NCBI RefSeq assembly: GCF_050436995.1
Contig: NC_134763.1
Coordinates: 7,745,001 to 7,809,000 of the forward strand
Length of the DNA stretch: 64,000 nt
Direction of reading: 5' to 3'
From: Anticarsia gemmatalis
Taxonomy: Eukaryota > Arthropoda > Insecta > Lepidoptera > Erebidae
Within the stretch, counting starts at the first letter, position 1. The number at the start of each line of letters is the position of its first letter. Both the position numbers and the translations under genes were made by a program. Under the pieces are notes generated by a model. That model was not told the DNA's origin. It saw nothing but the letters and a program-made list of their open reading frames with translations, and searched no databases. Shown piece after piece: positions 1 through 12,556 of the stretch.

Positions 1-5
1 AGTAA

Positions 6-207
6 TCTATACTAATATTATAAAGCTGAAGAGTTTATTTGTTTGTTTGTTTGAACGCGCTAATCTCAGGAACTACTGATCCGATTTGAAAAATTCTTTC
101 AGGGTTAGATAGTCCATTTATTGAGGAAGGTTATAGGCTATATATCATCACGCTACTACCAATAGGAGCAGAGTACCAGTGAAAAATGTTACAAAAACGG
201 GGAAATA
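6..207 (+). mobile_element. LEP1-like non-autonomous Helitron, 3'-truncated
   Basis: It begins TCTATACTAATATTATAAAG after an A, has a GTTT microsatellite, then AACGCGCTAATCTCAGGAAC, and ends near the AAAAACGGGGAAA block. The 3' GGTCAGCTAG terminus is missing. Confidence 0.85.
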
Positions 208-1381
208 TAAATATTTTATATTTCGCAGTGCAGTATTCGCAGTGCAGTATATTTGTTATTATATATTAGGAGTTAGGAGTAGTCTATGTTGAATGAACCA
301 AAATAGGCTTTTGTCGTAAATTTTATCTAAGAATCTAAATTAGTTTTTGCCGTAATTTAAAGGGTTACTAAGACTATTTTTGTAGAGTATTTATACATAC
401 AAATGTTACAAATCGATCAAATATTTCGATTTGTATTTCTAATGTATAAATTAGATAACATTTTTTACCAATACCAAATATTTGCGTGTAAATATCCGAT
501 AGATACTAAACCTGCGGATTGATAACGTGTACCAAAAGATATCTTAAAGGTCAAACACTATATTAAACTACAGTTAAATTTAACTCTATGTCATACCAGA
601 CATTGGAAACACTATAATAGCACACCTTCGCTCCCTCCCCCATGTCCGACCCGGGCATCAAACCTGTCACCTCATGATCTACAGTCTCATATATTACCGT
701 ACGGACCACAGAGGCTTCGATTACAAAATTATGTCTGGATATTTATGGTAATTGCGAAAGAGTAGTGTAAGATGTTTTATAGCTGACTTGAAAATGCTCT
801 TACAGTTTACATTGATCATTTGATAGTGGACTTAATCGCTATTTAATTTGAGTTCAAAGTTCAAAATGGCATGCGAGAAATTATACTTCAAGTGATAGAG
901 GGGACTACAAGCTGATTTAAACTCTATTTTATTTTCGTAAAAGTTCATAATCAATCATTTAGTTCAACAGCCTTCAGTATTTTGTTGTTCAAGGCCTAAA
1001 AGCCGATCTGGAGGGTAAGGAATAATTTTCCTTATTATATTTAAAAACCTATTAATATAATTAAATCTGGAATAATAAAGACTTGGTGGTACCTTTACTG
1101 TCTATTATGACTTACGGCCAGTTTCTTCAAACATATCTAAAGTTTCAGCTAAACCCACTTTTACTTGACATTGGTGTAGTAAAAGCAAATCTGTTTCTTC
1201 ATAAAACTATCGGTTAATTCGTGAAGAAACTAATTTGATTGACATTTTTATTTAACCCTATACTTTGGCTGTTATATTGATGAAGATACTGGCCGTAAGT
1301 ATGGTAACGGAACTCAAGGACGCCGTATCTTGTTTTTATTTTCCGGTCTGCAAATGCTTAATTTAGGCAAACAGAAGGCGC
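208..1381. other. AT-rich noncoding DNA
   Basis: I see no gene. The stretch 600-700 is slightly GC-richer (CTCCCTCCCCCATGTCCGAC) and may be an old repeat. Confidence 0.5.
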
Positions 1382-1660
1382 CCATAGCCAGTTGCGCTCA
1401 CCGGTCTTACAACGATCTGTGGGTGAAGCAACCGTTGGCGCGGTCATTCTATTGATGGGTGACCGCATAGTTGTATTTGAGCTGGGCGTCTCCATGCTTC
1501 GGAGAGCACGTAAAAAGTCAGTCCCGGTTGTTGTCTACTAAGATGACAGTCTTTAAGCCATGTCAAAGGCCTTCGGGCGGCTTGAACAACTTTGACACTA
1601 GGTTGACCACTAACTATACGATAAGAAGAAGAATGATTGGCTGCGTCTGCCTCTGTGGCC
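1382..1660 (+). repeat. Dispersed repeat B, longest copy
   Basis: Key blocks are GGTGAAGCAACCGTTGGCGC, CGGAGAGCACGTAAAAAGTC, AAGCCATGTCAAAGGCCTTC and ACTTTGACACTAGGTTGACC. The same order recurs at 33365, 37152, 46588 and 62890. It is probably part of a retroelement 3' region. A 73-codon frame across it (1471-1692) is not a gene. Confidence 0.65.
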
Positions 1661-1699
1661 GTAGCGGTAGTCTTTTAAAAGACAGGTCATGAGGGCTTA

Positions 1700-1785
1700 G
1701 ATTTGGATTTTTATCCCGGAGTTCCCGAGGAATCGGAATTTACACGGGAACGGTTTCCACGCGGACGAAGTCGCGGGCGGCCTCA
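1700..1785 (+). mobile_element. Helitron-like 3' end fragment (family D)
   Basis: It contains CCCGAGGAATCGGAATTTAC and CGCGGACGAAGTCGCGGGCG, a 3' hairpin and end common to lepidopteran Helitron-like repeats. Confidence 0.5.
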
Positions 1786-2540
1786 AGTACAGAATAATTT
1801 CTAATACGTCCGTGTTTTTTTTGCATACATATTTATGATGTATTAGTATTAATATAATACATGAAAGAGTTACAATTACATTAAATTAGTAACAATTGTT
1901 ATAATGTTAATAATCTAATTCTTATATTAATATATTTGTTTTATATACATAAGATTTCATTACATAAATATAAATTAGTTACAACTATTCCATCCTTACT
2001 TATGTACATTAAAGATATCTGTCTATCCGCCTTTTACTCTTTGATGATCAAACTGCTAAGACGATTTTGATAAACAGCACCCAAATATGAGGTCGATCAC
2101 TGGCTCGATGTACCTATATACGAAGAATTGACTCGATCATCGTGAGAGTCAGTATTTGCCAGTATTTGAGCATCTCCATGAACCACGAGCCTTGCATACA
2201 AGACTCTCTACTAATTTATTTTACTATATGTTCATACATACACACAAACACTCATAAAATCCGCCTTGTTCCCATTGGGGAAAGCAGAGACCAAACCATA
2301 ATGTTCATTTAAGTAGAAAATAATCAAAATACAATTCGCTTGAAATATGTGCTTTTTTCATTCAACTGTTTAGTTTTTATTTCTTTATTTATTGCTATGG
2401 GGATTGCAAATGTCAGCCTGCTCAGCCGTAGCGGCAGTATCACTTTTACATTAATTTATTTTCATATATTACTCATGTTTGCTCAATGGACCTTCAAGCC
2501 GGCGGCCCGGGCTAAACTGAGGTGAGATTTTCTACCTTTA

Positions 2541-2690
2541 TAGACTATCGATAATGGAATATCTGTCGAGAAATGTTGGATAAAATACAGAGGCGCGATT
2601 CTCGACAGTCGGTACTGTCGAGTATCGAGAGTTTGACATTAAATATGTACTAGAAAAAGTTCGTACGACGCCTTTTTGCCGACGAATTTA
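2541..2690. mobile_element. M1 MITE pieces (reverse fragment plus left half)
   Basis: A short reversed piece (CTATCGATAATGG, CTGTCGAGAAATG) precedes a left half beginning near 2588 with GCGCGATTCTCGACAGTCGG, which fades after about 2690. Confidence 0.65.
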
Positions 2691-2771
2691 GAGATTGTGT
2701 TTTAGAACTTCATATAAATATTTTTCATTAGCTGATTTGGTGTTGCAAATATCTTAAATTTTTTTACTGTA

Positions 2772-2935
2772 GAAGAACCGCAGTGGTTTAGCAGGGATCG
2801 ATTCCCACACGAAATGACTATTTATGCGATCCACAATTAATTGTTTCGGGTGTCTTTGTGTAAGTTCTTTGTATGTTTGTAAAAGTCCCCGCGACTCGAG
2901 AGCGATTCTTAGTGCGGGAGTCGTCACAAAAGAAC
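2772..2935 (+). mobile_element. tRNA-derived SINE, head partly deleted
   Basis: AACCGCAGTGGTTTAGCAG joins directly to GGATCGATTCCCACACGAAA, so the segment between the A-box and B-box is missing. The body follows, with ATTAATTGTTTCGGGTG, and ends near CGGGAGTCGTC. Confidence 0.65.
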
Positions 2936-3388
2936 TACTCTTGAACAATCTTCAAGAAGTAGTTACATGATTTCGATCGTAATCATTTGTTCGCAATTGT
3001 AATTTTATTTTAAAGCTCATGAAAACGCAACAAAAATATATACATATTGAAGAGATTATAATCTAGGAAAAGATTTTTTTTACAAAAAATAAGTCAATTC
3101 ATATTGTAATTGACATATCCAGCCGATTCGAATAAATACAACAACGGTTTTACGAGCTCAAAATACTCGACTAGTCTTATTACCACTTGACTCAAAAATT
3201 GATTATTTTAGTTCAAAATTATGCACATTACTCGTGTTAACATCGACTACAACTGTTTTATAGAACAACACTTTATTTCAAGTGGGGTATATTGTGTTCA
3301 TGTTTTTTATTGGAATTCAATAAAATTCATATTAAAAATTTTAAACGAATAGTTGGAAAAAGCTCTTAAAACTTGGCAGCAGGCTTAA

Positions 3389-3604
3389 TCTACACTAATT
3401 TTATGAAATTGTAGTTTGTTTGGTTGCACGCGCTAACCTCAGGAACTACTGATGCGGATTGAAATAATATTTGAGTGTTGATTAGCCTATTTATTTAGAA
3501 AGGCTATAACATCAAGCACATAACATCTCGCTACGACCAATAAGAGCAGAGTACTAGTAGAAAACGTTGTAAAAAATTATAACGAAGTCGCGCGTTTCAG
3601 CTAA
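3389..3604 (+). mobile_element. LEP1-like Helitron, diverged full-length copy
   Basis: It starts TCTACACTAA and ends GTTTCAGCTAA, flanked by A and T. Many substitutions against the other copies mark it as the oldest of the set. Confidence 0.75.
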
Positions 3605-3719
3605 TTACTTGATATGATGAATCAAGAAGCGAATTTACTTCCAGTCGCTGTAATAGTAGTAGTAGTAAAATAGTCCTGTCCCGCGGCGTACAGTAAGGCT
3701 TGCTACACACGTATTCGGG

Positions 3720-3860
3720 CCAGTAAGGTTTGGTAGTATTTATCGAACAACAAAACCGACCCAAAGCAATTGGGCATTGTATACACAGTTATATTCCGGT
3801 CGGCATGGTCGGTTCGGCAGCATTTATCAAACAACAGAACCGTTTCGAAGCAACGACTTG
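3720..3860. repeat. Imperfect tandem duplication, period 84 bp
   Basis: GTATTTATCGAACAACAAAA at 3736 recurs as GCATTTATCAAACAACAGAA at 3820, with further matches on both sides. The period is a multiple of three, so minus-strand frames show the motif VLLFDK twice. No gene is recognised. Confidence 0.6.
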
Positions 3861-4289
3861 TTCGGCTTGTGCCGATCGGGTTATTCGTTCGGTTCAAGAA
3901 ATCATTTGATTCGGAAGAATTTTCGGAACGAAAAAGCCGAACCGTAACAACTACATTAGGTTTTGGCTTATACCGTTCGAGTAGCGCCTTCGTGTCCGAT
4001 CTTCACAATTTGTTTTTCGCAAGCGCGGCGATGTCAAGCGGCATATTTCCCGACCATTCAACTACATAATATACTCAGTTTCACCGTCCGGCTGGGCCAA
4101 TTCATGTCGATATGAATATATGTGACTACCAAGCCTAAGAGTCTACTCCGAATGATTGCATGTCATCATACATATGACTATAATCAACGATCTTCGGTAC
4201 TCTACAATTATTTACAATCATATGTGTTGCTTTTAGGTCGGTTTACGGTAATTTAAAAGTAACGAACCATTGTTAAAAGATTGCAAGTC

Positions 4290-4484
4290 CATGTTATAAA
4301 TGCGAATGTCTGTCTGTTTGTTACGCTTTCATAACTACTACTTTCAAAGCTGAATTGATTTTGATGAAATTTAGCATAGCGATCAAACACAGAGTACTAC
4401 TTTTCTTTAAACGTCAACTTTTGCGAATGAAATAGGAGCTTACAGTTTGTACGCAGGCAAAGTCACGCGGGTCTGTTAGCTTGG
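4290..4484 (+). mobile_element. Helitron-like element, diverged (family D)
   Basis: It runs from TTATAAATGCGAATGTCTGT to AAAGTCACGCGGGTCTGTTAG, with a TGATTTTGATGAAATTTAGC block typical of the group. Confidence 0.55.
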
Positions 4485-4794
4485 TTAATATTTTTTTTAT
4501 TAGCAGTCCTGACTTCAGTGCGAGGTTAACCTGTATCACAGAAGCTGTCTGTGCCTACCAGTTACAAATATTACCTAGTTAAAGGTAATACATACAAATG
4601 ACTGACTCAAGTATTAATAAACCCGATATTTCTGATCTCTTAATTTGATGTCAGGAATATAATAATTGTCGATCGGCTGTTGTTAAAAATAATGGAGCCA
4701 CATTTACGCGATAACGAACGTTTGATGGTATCTTATTACTTTGACATTTAATATTACTTGCAGTTATTATTTCGATACTACAAGCGTTGAGAAG

Positions 4795-4895
4795 CAATTT
4801 CGTATCTACTATCGAGACGGCTATAGAGTATCAATCGAGATATTTTATATAGAAAATTGATCAGTGCCTCTAGCGTATATATCGGAATAATGCAG
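4795..4895 (-). mobile_element. M1 MITE, diverged fragment
   Basis: GAAAATTGATCAGTGCCTCT, followed by AGCG, is the inverse of the M1 core. Both ends are eroded. Confidence 0.5.
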
Positions 4896-6141
4896 GCACG
4901 ACCCTAAAGCTTACATTGTAACGAAGAATCGCGTGTTTTACAAGTTAAAACTAATTATTACGACGTCCTATCTGCTTAGGGCCCTTTTGAAACTGCCGCG
5001 CCGTACACTTATTTTAATGAGCAAAAAGCAATTAAATTATTATAAAATGTGTACTTAAACAGACAAAATGTATAAAAATGATTTTATTTTATTATTAGCT
5101 GACCCACACGCCTGAATTCAGAGAGTTTCGAACTTTCACTCTTAAAAATCTTTAAATATTTGACTTGATTTATCTCTGCACAATTTTATTAAATATATTT
5201 TTGGAACTGTGGTTGTCCTACTGCTGGGCATGGGTCTCCTCCTGAACGAGAGAGAGGAATGACCTCGAGATCATTACCTTAGAAAAAAAATTACAGACAA
5301 ACAGACTTACACATTTACAATATTAATATAGAAATATGGACTTTTAAGCCTTTTTTGTAAGAGCTCAATTAAAAAAGTGTCGTAGGGAAGTCATACATGC
5401 AGCAATTAACGGATACGTTACAACTCGAACTAATGATTTGTGGGTCACGCGAACTGTTTCCACTCGGGGACCGAAATAATATACTTGTATTGTCAACATT
5501 TGTTTACATTTTATTCTTTTTAGTTGACTTTTATTTTTTTTGTAATTATAACATTCATGTGAAAGTTTGAAGTCGAAATATGGAAAATCTATAGCTTGGA
5601 TAAATGTAGTTATGTTCATTTATTTTAATTACTGTTTCGCAAAGTTTCATTATATGTGAAACAATACACTCATTTTATCAGGATCAGAACAATATGAATG
5701 CTGATAATTTCTCAATTTATTTGTCACGAAAGAGACTAGCGTCCGAATTTAGTTTTAAAAATCATCATAATAATTGCAATAATCTACTTAACTAATAGAT
5801 ATTTCCAAATAGATAACACAGAATATAATAATATGCATTAATATACATAATTATAATCGTAACATCTGTTTACTACATAATAATTTAAAAATATAGTGTA
5901 TTTAATAAATAAATTAAAGTTCCATACGGGTTTCTCATCTGATTTGATGATTCGTTTGCTAATTGCACACACGCACGATGTCTCGGCTCCCGTTGATTTG
6001 TGTTCGTGTATTAACCAACAAATTACTTGTCAAAATGAAATTAATAATCATTATTAACTTGTATAATAATATAGGCGTGGACATATTAAATAGGACCTTC
6101 TTATTAATGGATGAAACTGAAACATTTATATTTTATTTCAT
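4896..6141. other. AT-rich noncoding DNA
   Basis: Apart from the family C end at 5205-5260, only short chance frames are present (5365-5619 minus, 5963-6202 plus), all AT-rich and without recognisable motifs. Confidence 0.5.
5205..5260 (-). repeat. Dispersed repeat C, end fragment, minus strand
   Basis: TGTCCTACTGCTGGGCATGG, then GTCTCCTCCTGAACGAGAGA, is the inverse of the family C tail. Confidence 0.5.
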
Positions 6142-6314
6142 CAGTAACCCGATTCTGTACCGTCGCGTCGGTACCATCGAGTATCGAGAGTTTGACATTT
6201 AAAATGTACAACAAAAGTAGTTCCTATGGCAACCGTTAGAGGCGCTGATGAAACTTTCATACAAAATTTCTTGATAGTCGGCTGTCGTAGTATCTGTAGA
6301 AAATCGCGCTACTG
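6142..6314 (+). mobile_element. M1 MITE, full length
   Basis: It runs from CAGTAACCCGATTCTGTAC to GTAGAAAATCGCGCTACTG (inverted ends). The core has GAGTATCGAGAGTTTGACAT and GTTAGAGGCGCTGATG. Confidence 0.88.
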
Positions 6315-6786
6315 CTCAGTGACTTATTTCAGCCCTCCCCTTTTTTCTTCCACAATTCTCTATCTTGAGCAATAACTTACATATCCTTATTTAAATTGTA
6401 ATAATTCATCTTCTTGTATATCATTAAAAACCAGTAAATTTTAAGTAGCAATTGATCTGACATGCGTAAACCATATTTCCTACATCTCTCGCGCGTTCGT
6501 ATTGAGTATGCGATATTTCAAATTGTTCGACATGATTTAGTTCTTTCAAAACAAGCTGAGGGCATTGATACATTTTTCATACTTAACTAGACAGCCACTC
6601 TACCAACTATCCATCTAGTGAAGAAAATTGCGCTACTGACCAATAGTCACGATGTAGTGTTGTTATAACGAATATTTATAATTGAGACTACGTTTGATTA
6701 TTTATGTTACACGCAAACATAGTAAATACTTTATATATTTACTAGTAGTTGTTGCCTTTTCTTTTTGAAAAGACAACTCCTGTTTC

Positions 6787-6983
6787 TTTAAAAATACTCC
6801 CGAACTAACAATTGCTCTTGTGTCGCGGAGACTTACGAACAATGGACACATAATACAACTAGACCCGAAGCAACTATTTGTGAATCACAAATATTTGTTT
6901 CGTGTGGGAATTGAACCCAAGACTCTTCCACGTATTGGTAGTGGGGTGGCGACCACCTCAACCATTTAGTCGCGGAGGCCATC
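6787..6983 (-). mobile_element. tRNA-derived SINE, near full length
   Basis: The minus strand starts GGCCTCCGCGACTAAATGG and has a B-box-like TGGGTTCAATTCCCACACG. The body contains TTGCTTCGGGTCTAG and ends near GTTCGGGAGTATT. It is tRNA-like in order but cannot fold into a tRNA gene across the body. Confidence 0.8.
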
Positions 6984-7284
6984 GAATTTTGTATTTTTAA
7001 TTGGTGCTGTGATTAAACAAGACAACAAAAACTCAAACAAAGCTGTTATGACTTGAAATAATTACTTAAGCATGCTTTAAGTCGGACCGCAGTGATTTAA
7101 TATTGTTCATCAAAATAGCTCGAAGCCTCCGTTAACACGAAGACAGAATACGTCGTCTCTTTTTGAAACGTGATACACTCCATCTCTAGTTACATTGTTA
7201 GCGAAATCTCACGTTATTTTCTTAAGTATTTCTTAAAAATGGTGTTATTTATTATTTTGTTTCGTGGCCTTGCAAAGATCAGTC

Positions 7285-7385
7285 ACCGGTCGTTCGTGAC
7301 CAAACAGTCGGGCCGTGGCATGCCGCATGCCGTCGCAAGCCGCCGCATGCGTGCCGCACCGACACCTCACACCACTCTACTCGCT
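7285..7385. other. Short GC-rich patch
   Basis: GCCGTGGCATGCCGCATGCC and GCCGCCGCATGCGTGCCGC stand out from AT-rich flanks, with GCATGC-type repeats. An 84-codon plus frame (7170-7424) crosses it with no recognisable product. Confidence 0.35.
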
Positions 7386-8347
7386 ATTTCAGGAATTACC
7401 TTACAACATGTTGCATGTATTTAGTGTTCACACGATAATTGACCCTAAGTTTATTTTTCTCTGGAATCCTTTAACAACTTCTTGAACTACCGTCGATATA
7501 GTTGTACTGCTACACTATCAGACCTGCGAATCACAATTTCACGGAACCGAACTTGAAAAAAACAGATACTTAAAAGTCCGTCTCCTAGAACGCAATTAAA
7601 ATAGTCGTCATACTAAAAGCGAGCGCAGAGTATTCAAGTAAATAGCCATATTTAAATAATACCATAAAATTCGTAATTTACGTCGTGTAGCCCTATGCAA
7701 CATTGTATCAGTTATAAATATAATTATATGAGTTTTTTAAACCTAGGTCCATCTCGATTTTACGATGTTACTGGGAATGATGTTAAAATTGGACTTACCC
7801 TATTTGTCCGGGAACGATCGTCGTTTTTCGTATTAAAAATTTTCTGTTTGCGAAATGCCGAAGTTTATAGCTCTTATAGGTTACTGTCAATGTATAATTT
7901 TATTTTTACTGGTATTCCGCTGTTGTAACACGATTGAATTAATTTTAAATGTTCGTCATTTGATGTAGAAATGTGGCAAAGTGTTATTACATTTATTTCA
8001 AGTAATGAGCAAAGTTGACATAGTTTTATGCATTCTTTGACAATAAAATTTAATACAGAAAGCATTTGCGTTAAAAGCTTATAAAATACACTCAAAGATT
8101 TACACTTTTTGTTAATGAACCAGTAAGCACAGATAAAAGTGCAATCTCCTTGAATTTATTTGCATTATCTGAACATTTATCTAGTTCACCACCCACGGAG
8201 ACTTAATAATCTTGTAAAATCGTGTGTGTTAAATGGTCAATTAGCACATACTATTAAATACAGTAAATATCAGAGCGACAATTTCATATGACTATCGAAA
8301 ATCGACAACCGAATAACTTATCGTGAAATTATGCAAAGGTAACTGAT

Positions 8348-8521
8348 CAGTAGCTCGAATCTCTACCACCACCGGCTGGCGACAATCGGCTAGCTATCGA
8401 GAAATTTTGTGTGAAAATGTTATCAGTGCCTCTATTACTATACATATATATACCTATACTATTACATTTTAAAGGTTGAACTCTCGATATTCGATTGACC
8501 CGACTGTAGAGAATCGCCTCA
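8348..8521 (-). mobile_element. M1 MITE, full length, minus strand
   Basis: It runs from CAGTAGCTCGAATCTCTAC to CTGTAGAGAATCGCCTC. Another reversed scrap precedes it at about 8290-8325, and a palindromic element (P) follows at once. Confidence 0.85.
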
Positions 8522-8646
8522 CTTACCCCCGGTTTCTGTGTACATTTAGCGGTAGTTTATCTTTTCGATAGCGTTTTTTTATATGAGTTTTAACGCTATT
8601 GAATAGATAAACTACCGCTAAATGTACCTCAGAAACCGGGGGTTAG
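8522..8646. mobile_element. Palindromic mini-element P, copy 1
   Basis: Arms of about 37 bases (ACCCCCGGTTTCTG, then TACATTTAGCGGTAGTTTATC) form a near-perfect hairpin with the right side around a loop of roughly 45 bases that contains a second inverted match (GATAGCG with CGCTATTG). Confidence 0.85.
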
Positions 8647-10531
8647 CGGACCTAGCGTATAACGCTAGAACAGTTTTGAGCATTCTTAAGAGTCGCTACT
8701 TACTAGGGCAGTATGTAGGCAATCGCACTACACTTATTGCTCAGTAGTATCATTTAACTTATAGTGTCTAATTAGAATTGCCAACATATTGCCGAAAACG
8801 GATATACTACTCAAGTGGTGTTTTTCTCGATGTTTCGTCATAGCTATCGTACTTAATCGATTACTAAGTAGTGCTTTGGCAAATACGAATTAATGTGTAA
8901 TTGGAAGACGCTCTATTTAGCATTCTTGTTTGCTAATATTGATTTCAATGGTATCATTATACGGCAATCAGGTTACAATCAAATCAAACTTACAATTATG
9001 CACATGAAAGAAGGTATTGACATGCACGATTTATTGTTAAATTAATATACTGTCCTAACGATTGGAGCCTTTCAAATTAAGCAAATGTTATATTAAACAA
9101 TTATAATCAGGTAAAATATACTTAAACTAAGAATAACAGTACAATTCACAAACGTAAGTTGACGTAATGAATTAAAAAAAACAAAAGTAGCCGCCATTTT
9201 TTCTTTTTCTTCCTTTTCTTTTTCGGCAGCTTCACTTGATGTTGCCTGGTTGCCAACATTATTTAGATTATAATCAATTATTCTGTGTATGTTCAAAATA
9301 AAGTAGCTTTAAACTGGCAACTACCCGTTAGATACGCGTGTGGGTCACTAATGTTCTAAATTATTAATTTTTATAGACCTCCGACAGCCGCAAACCCTGC
9401 AAACAATGTTTCCTTCTGCGTTGTTGGACTATAATACAAATGTGAAAGCTTGTTTTTATATATTCCTTACTTTTTCCTATGAATATTTATTAACAGAAGA
9501 TATCTAATTTATTTAGGAAACTGTTTAAATATTATCTGATTTAGTCATAGGAAATTGTGTAAAGGTCTTTTTGAAGGCAAAATGCAGTTGTAAAATGTAT
9601 GTAAAAATATGTAACATATACATGCACGTATGTAGATTGTAATCTGGTACCTATCGCCTTTCAATTACCATTTATATAATCTGTATTCTTTACAATTGCG
9701 ATTATGAATTATTTACGGCTTGGTGCGACCTTACCTTGACATAATGTGCACACATTCTCATGCAGGAAGTGCAATAATATATGTTACTCGTGTTTGCAGC
9801 TACTAGGTGATTTACTAGGCACCTGGCTTCGTTTGTAATTAGTTGAAGATATAATAAAAAGGCCTGTGGCGTAATTGTTAGGTCCGATTAGTATGCTCGC
9901 GATAGTCATAAGTCGATGGCCGCTTATAATCGAGGGCCTATGGAATTTGGCCCATTAATGTCGTCGATAGAGTCTCGGTCACTCACATCTACAGAATTAA
10001 AATGATTACTGATAACTATAAAAGATGGATTAAACCTTGATTCTGTAAAATCCAAGTACCTCTTAGAACATCTGCACTTCTTCAAAAACTGTTTAAAGAT
10101 CTCTCAGGGGTTGCAAGTATTTTTATATTTTTCACCGTAAAAGCAAATGATAATTGTTTTTAAAACACATGTAACTTGTAGAACCACAAGTTTGTGGAAA
10201 CAATAAAGATCGGGCTTGGTCGCAGTGGGGCGCTTAGTAATAAATATATAAATTAGATCTTAAAAATGTCGTAAATATGTTGCCTAGAACTCTAGACAGG
10301 TGTGGGTAGAGAATGTTTCAAGTTCTTGGTTATCACTGCTTATCGATATTAAAAATGTCTGCACAGTATTCTACGTAATTCGATTTAAAATGTCAGTGCC
10401 AATCAGTTCGTATGATCAGAGGAAACCCTGCTGTGATGTGGAGTAGTTTTTAGCCTTTTTATCAAAATATAAAATATATTAGCCTGTCTCTTTGTCCGTG
10501 AGGAAAGATTTCCCGGAGTTATTTGTTGATA
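8647..10531. other. AT-rich noncoding DNA
   Basis: No gene or clear repeat is visible. A pyrimidine tract lies at about 9198-9230. The minus frame 9093-9296 across it is low-complexity (EKEKEEKEKM). Confidence 0.5.
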
Positions 10532-10714
10532 CAGTAGCACGATTCTCTACAATTAGAACTATCTAGTATCGAGAGTTTGACATTTAAAATGTACTGCCAA
10601 AATAGTTGCTACGACGCCCGCTAGTGGCGCTAAACCAATTGACAGTGTTTTTTTCCGAAAGCTAGCTGGTTGTTAGTAGTCGATAGTCGATAGTGGTAAA
10701 GAATCGTGGTACAG
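10532..10714 (+). mobile_element. M1 MITE, full length
   Basis: It runs from CAGTAGCACGATTCTCTAC to GGTAAAGAATCGTGGTACAG. GATA sits immediately outside both ends (10528-10531, 10715-10718), a possible 4-bp target duplication not seen at other copies. Confidence 0.88.
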
Positions 10715-10889
10715 GATATAAATTATACATGTGCTAAATGTGATTGAGTAACGAATACCCAACTAACTGTTGAAAAATTTACAATATTAGTTGAAAGTAT
10801 GATTGTTAGTGACGTCAAGATAATGCAACGTATTGTAGAGTGCGTCGGAATCGGTGCATACGGACCGTAAAGATGTCTCTCTGTATTAA

Positions 10890-10970
10890 ATGCCGATCCA
10901 GTGGACGCAGTTCCATAGAAAGTCATACAAAAGAACAGATCCTTACGGTCGATCCAGTCGACGCAATGAA
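10890..10970. repeat. Short direct repeat, period 56 bp
   Basis: CGATCCAGTGGACGCAG at 10894 recurs as CGATCCAGTCGACGCAA at 10950. GGACCGTAA upstream and TTACGGTCG between them form an inverted pair. Confidence 0.5.
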
Positions 10971-11473
10971 CGCACAACTTAGATATTCGTGTAAAGTTCG
11001 AAATGTTATTCATATTAACTTTTAATTTGACGATGCGTGAGAAGCATACGCAAAATAATATATTCTGTAAAAATCTTACAAAAAATCTATGATTAAATAA
11101 AACTTGCTTTGCGTGTAAAATACAGAGTAGAGTGAAAAAATAACATGTCTTCAATTTTCCGAGCCTAATTTAAAACGAGACGAATTTCCATATTCTACAT
11201 TGTCATATTCATAGCAACTTAAATTGCCTTTAACACCTACAGAATATATAATGAGTGACGAATGACCGGCCAACGTAATAAACTATATAAAAAACCGAAA
11301 ATAACCGTTCAAAATTATAAGGTTGATAAATTAATAATTGCTGGCCTATAATCTAGTAGTTATACATGGTATTTTTAAGGTTAATTATCATATTAATGCG
11401 GCGGCATTTTTATAGTGGTTATTGTAGTAGTTGTAAAGAAAAAGCGTAAGTATTCTCGCTGGGTATCCGTTTC

Positions 11474-11545
11474 AAGGTGTTGCAACAATGTTGCAGAACA
11501 TTCACCTTAGTTGATCTGCACGGCTGGCTCTTTACACCGCGCGAT
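11474..11545 (+). repeat. Repeat G, copy 1
   Basis: TCAAGGTGTTGCAACAATGT, then TGCAG, matches the copy at 15797. GCAACAATGTTGC is itself palindromic. A 76-codon frame starts inside it (11477-11707) and is not a recognised gene. Confidence 0.4.
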
Positions 11546-12556
11546 CTTGCACACATTTATAAATGTCATTGTTTAATGCTAATACTACGCGATCAAATTA
11601 GACAGGTTTTATTTGCTGCTTTGTTTTTGATTATATTCAGTTTATTATTTTGTATTTCACTAGCTGTAGTTGTAACTTACTTGTGCGGAAATCTGAAAAT
11701 TATGTAGCGTTGTTTGACTTAGTCTTTTCATTGTCTGTTTGCCAAAATTAACCAAAATGATTGTCGCGTTTACAATATTTTGTAGGTAGCAATTGTCAAA
11801 AAAAGATTTCTCAGCTATAAACGACGAGATATAAATGATTTCAATAGAAAAACGTTCGTAATATAGGTACCTATTTTTTTATTTACGTTCGTATTTGTAC
11901 AACTAATAAAATGACGTGCGTACAAATGTACCAAGAACCTATATAAATTTCTGTTGATACATAATACGTGTTTTCTGACATTTTATTGCCCATAATATAA
12001 TTGCAATTATTTCTATTGCATGCCATCGCTTTTGCAACACATTGCAAGCTGTATTAACGTTCTATATATTTTAAATGATACATTCTGTTCAATGATAAAT
12101 TATGTTAGAATTTAAAGCCTTATTAAGTCTAAGTTATAAGCCTATGTAAAACGTGTCTGCTACAAAATCTTAGAAGGAGCATGCACCTTAAAAATCCTAC
12201 AGATCTATAAAAATAAACATGAATCAGAAATCGATAACAAATTTACATAAACAAACAATCGTTACGTGTCCGTGTCGTGTCGTTTAAACGTTCGCCTGAA
12301 CCTGTTTGTTTTCATTACAACGGAATTCCTCAAATTAAGTCGCATGGCTACAATACAATGTAGTGTACAGTGAATCAGTGTGGTTCAGTGTGGCTCAGTG
12401 TCAAGGTTACTACCTAACGACAATGTAGTGTGTTGATGTAACGTTCATTGAGTGATGTTACGTACGATGCGCCCGCGCCGATTGCACCGCGATACTTATC
12501 ACGTCACGACTCTCGCCGACACACCACAACTTCGATAACAACGATTTAAATTCAAA

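Larger units (their letters stand above)
10715..12556. other. Noncoding DNA with one longer chance frame
   Basis: A 143-codon minus frame (10723-11154) is the longest host-DNA frame here but has AT-driven composition (many F, I, L, N) and crosses the 56-bp direct repeat. A GC-richer patch with GATGCGCCCGCGCCGATTGC lies at about 12465-12530 without an open frame. Confidence 0.45.

Noticed and set aside
10723..11154. 143-codon minus-strand frame as a host gene
   Set aside because: Its composition follows the AT-rich background, it crosses a direct repeat, and I see no domain, splice context or homology.
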